From the NCBI GenBank assembly GCA_003233535.1, contig QIMA01000102.1, forward strand, positions 1 to 6,043: a stretch of 6,043 nucleotides of DNA, written 5' to 3'. Shown one piece after another: positions 5,275-6,043 of this stretch (its first letter is position 1; each line of letters begins with the position of its first letter). Made by a program: the position numbers and the translations under genes. The notes under the pieces were generated by a model, which had not been told where the DNA came from, did no database searches, and was given only the letters and a program-made list of their open reading frames with translations. The stretch comes from Rhodanobacteraceae bacterium. GTDB taxonomy: Bacteria > Pseudomonadota > Gammaproteobacteria > Xanthomonadales > SZUA-5.

Positions 5275-6009
5275 ATGTCAGTAAAGATCAAACACAAGAT
5301 CACCGGTTACGAGGTGGTCAAACCCGAAGAGCTCGAAGCAGTCAAAGCGGCTGCAGCCGAGAAAGAAAATGACAAGCTTGCCGAAGTCGTTCATCTGCAC
5401 GAGCGGGTTGAACGCCCCGAAATTCTTGCCGGAACGACGTACAAGATCCGTTCGCCGCTGTTTGAGCACTCGCTGTACGTCACCATCAACGACATCATCC
5501 TTAATCAGGATACCGAACACGAGTCGCAGCGCCCGTTCGAGATCTTCATTAACTCCAAGAACATGGAGCACTTCCAGTGGGCGGTTGCGCTAACCCGCTT
5601 GATGAGCGCGGTCTTCCGTAAAGGTGGCGACGTGACCTTTATCGTCGAGGAACTCAAGGCGGTGTTCGATCCGCGCGGCGGCTACTACAAGACCGGCGGC
5701 ATCTACATGCCTTCGGTCGTCGCCGAGATAGGGCTGGTGGTGGAAGACCACATGAAGCGCATCGGCTTGATCCTGCCCGACGATCCAGCCGAACGCGAAT
5801 CCTTGCGGAAAAAGAAGCAGGCGCTGAAGGATTCGCACAAAACCAGTGCGGAGCAGACGCCTAAGGCCAGTGCTGAGGCCACCGAAACTGAGTCCGCCGA
5901 TAGCTACCCGCGCAACGCCGAGTTGTGCCACAAGTGCCACACCAAAGCGATGATGGTGCTAGACGGCTGCCAGACCTGTCTGTCCTGCGGCTACTCCAAG
6001 TGCGGCTAA
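5275..6009 (+). CDS. nrdJb: class II ribonucleotide reductase, C-terminal subunit NrdJb (TSCPD-like domain and cysteine-rich tail)
   Basis: A 244-residue cytoplasmic protein matching the second half of the split NrdJ known from Pseudomonas. Residues 1-50 are a charged N-terminal region beginning MSVKIKHKITGYEVVKPEE. Residues about 52-165 form the TSCPD-like domain (GTTYKIRSPLF, LYVTINDII, PFEIFINSKN, GGDVTFIVEELKAVFDPRGG). Residues 166-214 are a Lys/Ala/Glu/Ser-rich, probably flexible linker. The tail has six cysteines: C218-X2-C221, C232-X2-C235, then C238 and C243 near the end (CGYSKCG). In single-chain class II enzymes the first four types of cysteine bind zinc, and the terminal pair reduces the active-site disulfide and is recharged by thioredoxin. 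I infer the same here, acting on NrdJa. GGGGAG lies 9 bases before the ATG. The stop is followed by 34 bases holding one copy of CCGGGCTAG and no visible terminator. Confidence 0.93.
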   Translation: MSVKIKHKITGYEVVKPEELEAVKAAAAEKENDKLAEVVHLHERVERPEILAGTTYKIRSPLFEHSLYVTINDIILNQDTEHESQRPFEIFINSKNMEHFQWAVALTRLMSAVFRKGGDVTFIVEELKAVFDPRGGYYKTGGIYMPSVVAEIGLVVEDHMKRIGLILPDDPAERESLRKKKQALKDSHKTSAEQTPKASAEATETESADSYPRNAELCHKCHTKAMMVLDGCQTCLSCGYSKCG

Positions 6010-6043
6010 GGACGATCTATCGCTTTTGGACCGGGCTAGAACT

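Noticed and set aside
1..6043. Apparent abundance of CTAG tetramers
   Set aside because: Roughly 18 copies in 6 kb is near what base composition predicts; it only shows that CTAG is not avoided as in enteric bacteria.

Overview
The window looks like a piece of a moderately GC-rich gammaproteobacterial chromosome. The best taxonomic clue is the ribonucleotide reductase. It is a class II (NPCGE-type, coenzyme B12-dependent) enzyme made as two separate polypeptides, the NrdJa/NrdJb arrangement known from Pseudomonas and relatives. A DegQ-type protease ending in a YLVPMR tail and a PCuAC copper chaperone fit the same group. I cannot name a genus from the sequence alone.

The layout is divergent around a roughly 500-base intergenic region (1940-2436). 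Leftwards (minus strand) runs a tightly packed set: degQ (578-1939), a periplasmic copper chaperone (106-561), and the first 32 codons of a HAD-family phosphatase (1-96, running off the window). The gaps are 16 and 9 bases, so one transcript is likely. Two of the three products work in the periplasm.

Rightwards (plus strand) runs nrdJa (2437-4584), a small secreted protein of unknown function (4719-5219), and nrdJb (5275-6009). NrdJa carries the radical and active-site cysteines. NrdJb carries the TSCPD-like domain and the cysteine-rich redox tail. The two halves must act together in the cytoplasm, yet a gene with a clear signal peptide sits between them. That protein has a C-terminal region patterned like the periplasmic domain of ExbD/TolR. 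This interruption is the most unusual thing in the window.

Upstream of nrdJa there is a promoter-like pair (TTGCAC, 17 bases, TATAGT). It overlaps two tandem NrdR-box-like sequences whose starts lie 31 bases apart, the expected geometry for repression by NrdR. Both gaps inside the nrdJa-nrdJb cluster contain inverted repeats or hairpins next to the ribosome binding sites. A perfect 11-base inverted repeat lies just after nrdJa, and the 9-mer CCGGGCTAG recurs in three separate non-coding stretches. I see no tRNA, rRNA, CRISPR array, intact insertion sequence or recognisable riboswitch.
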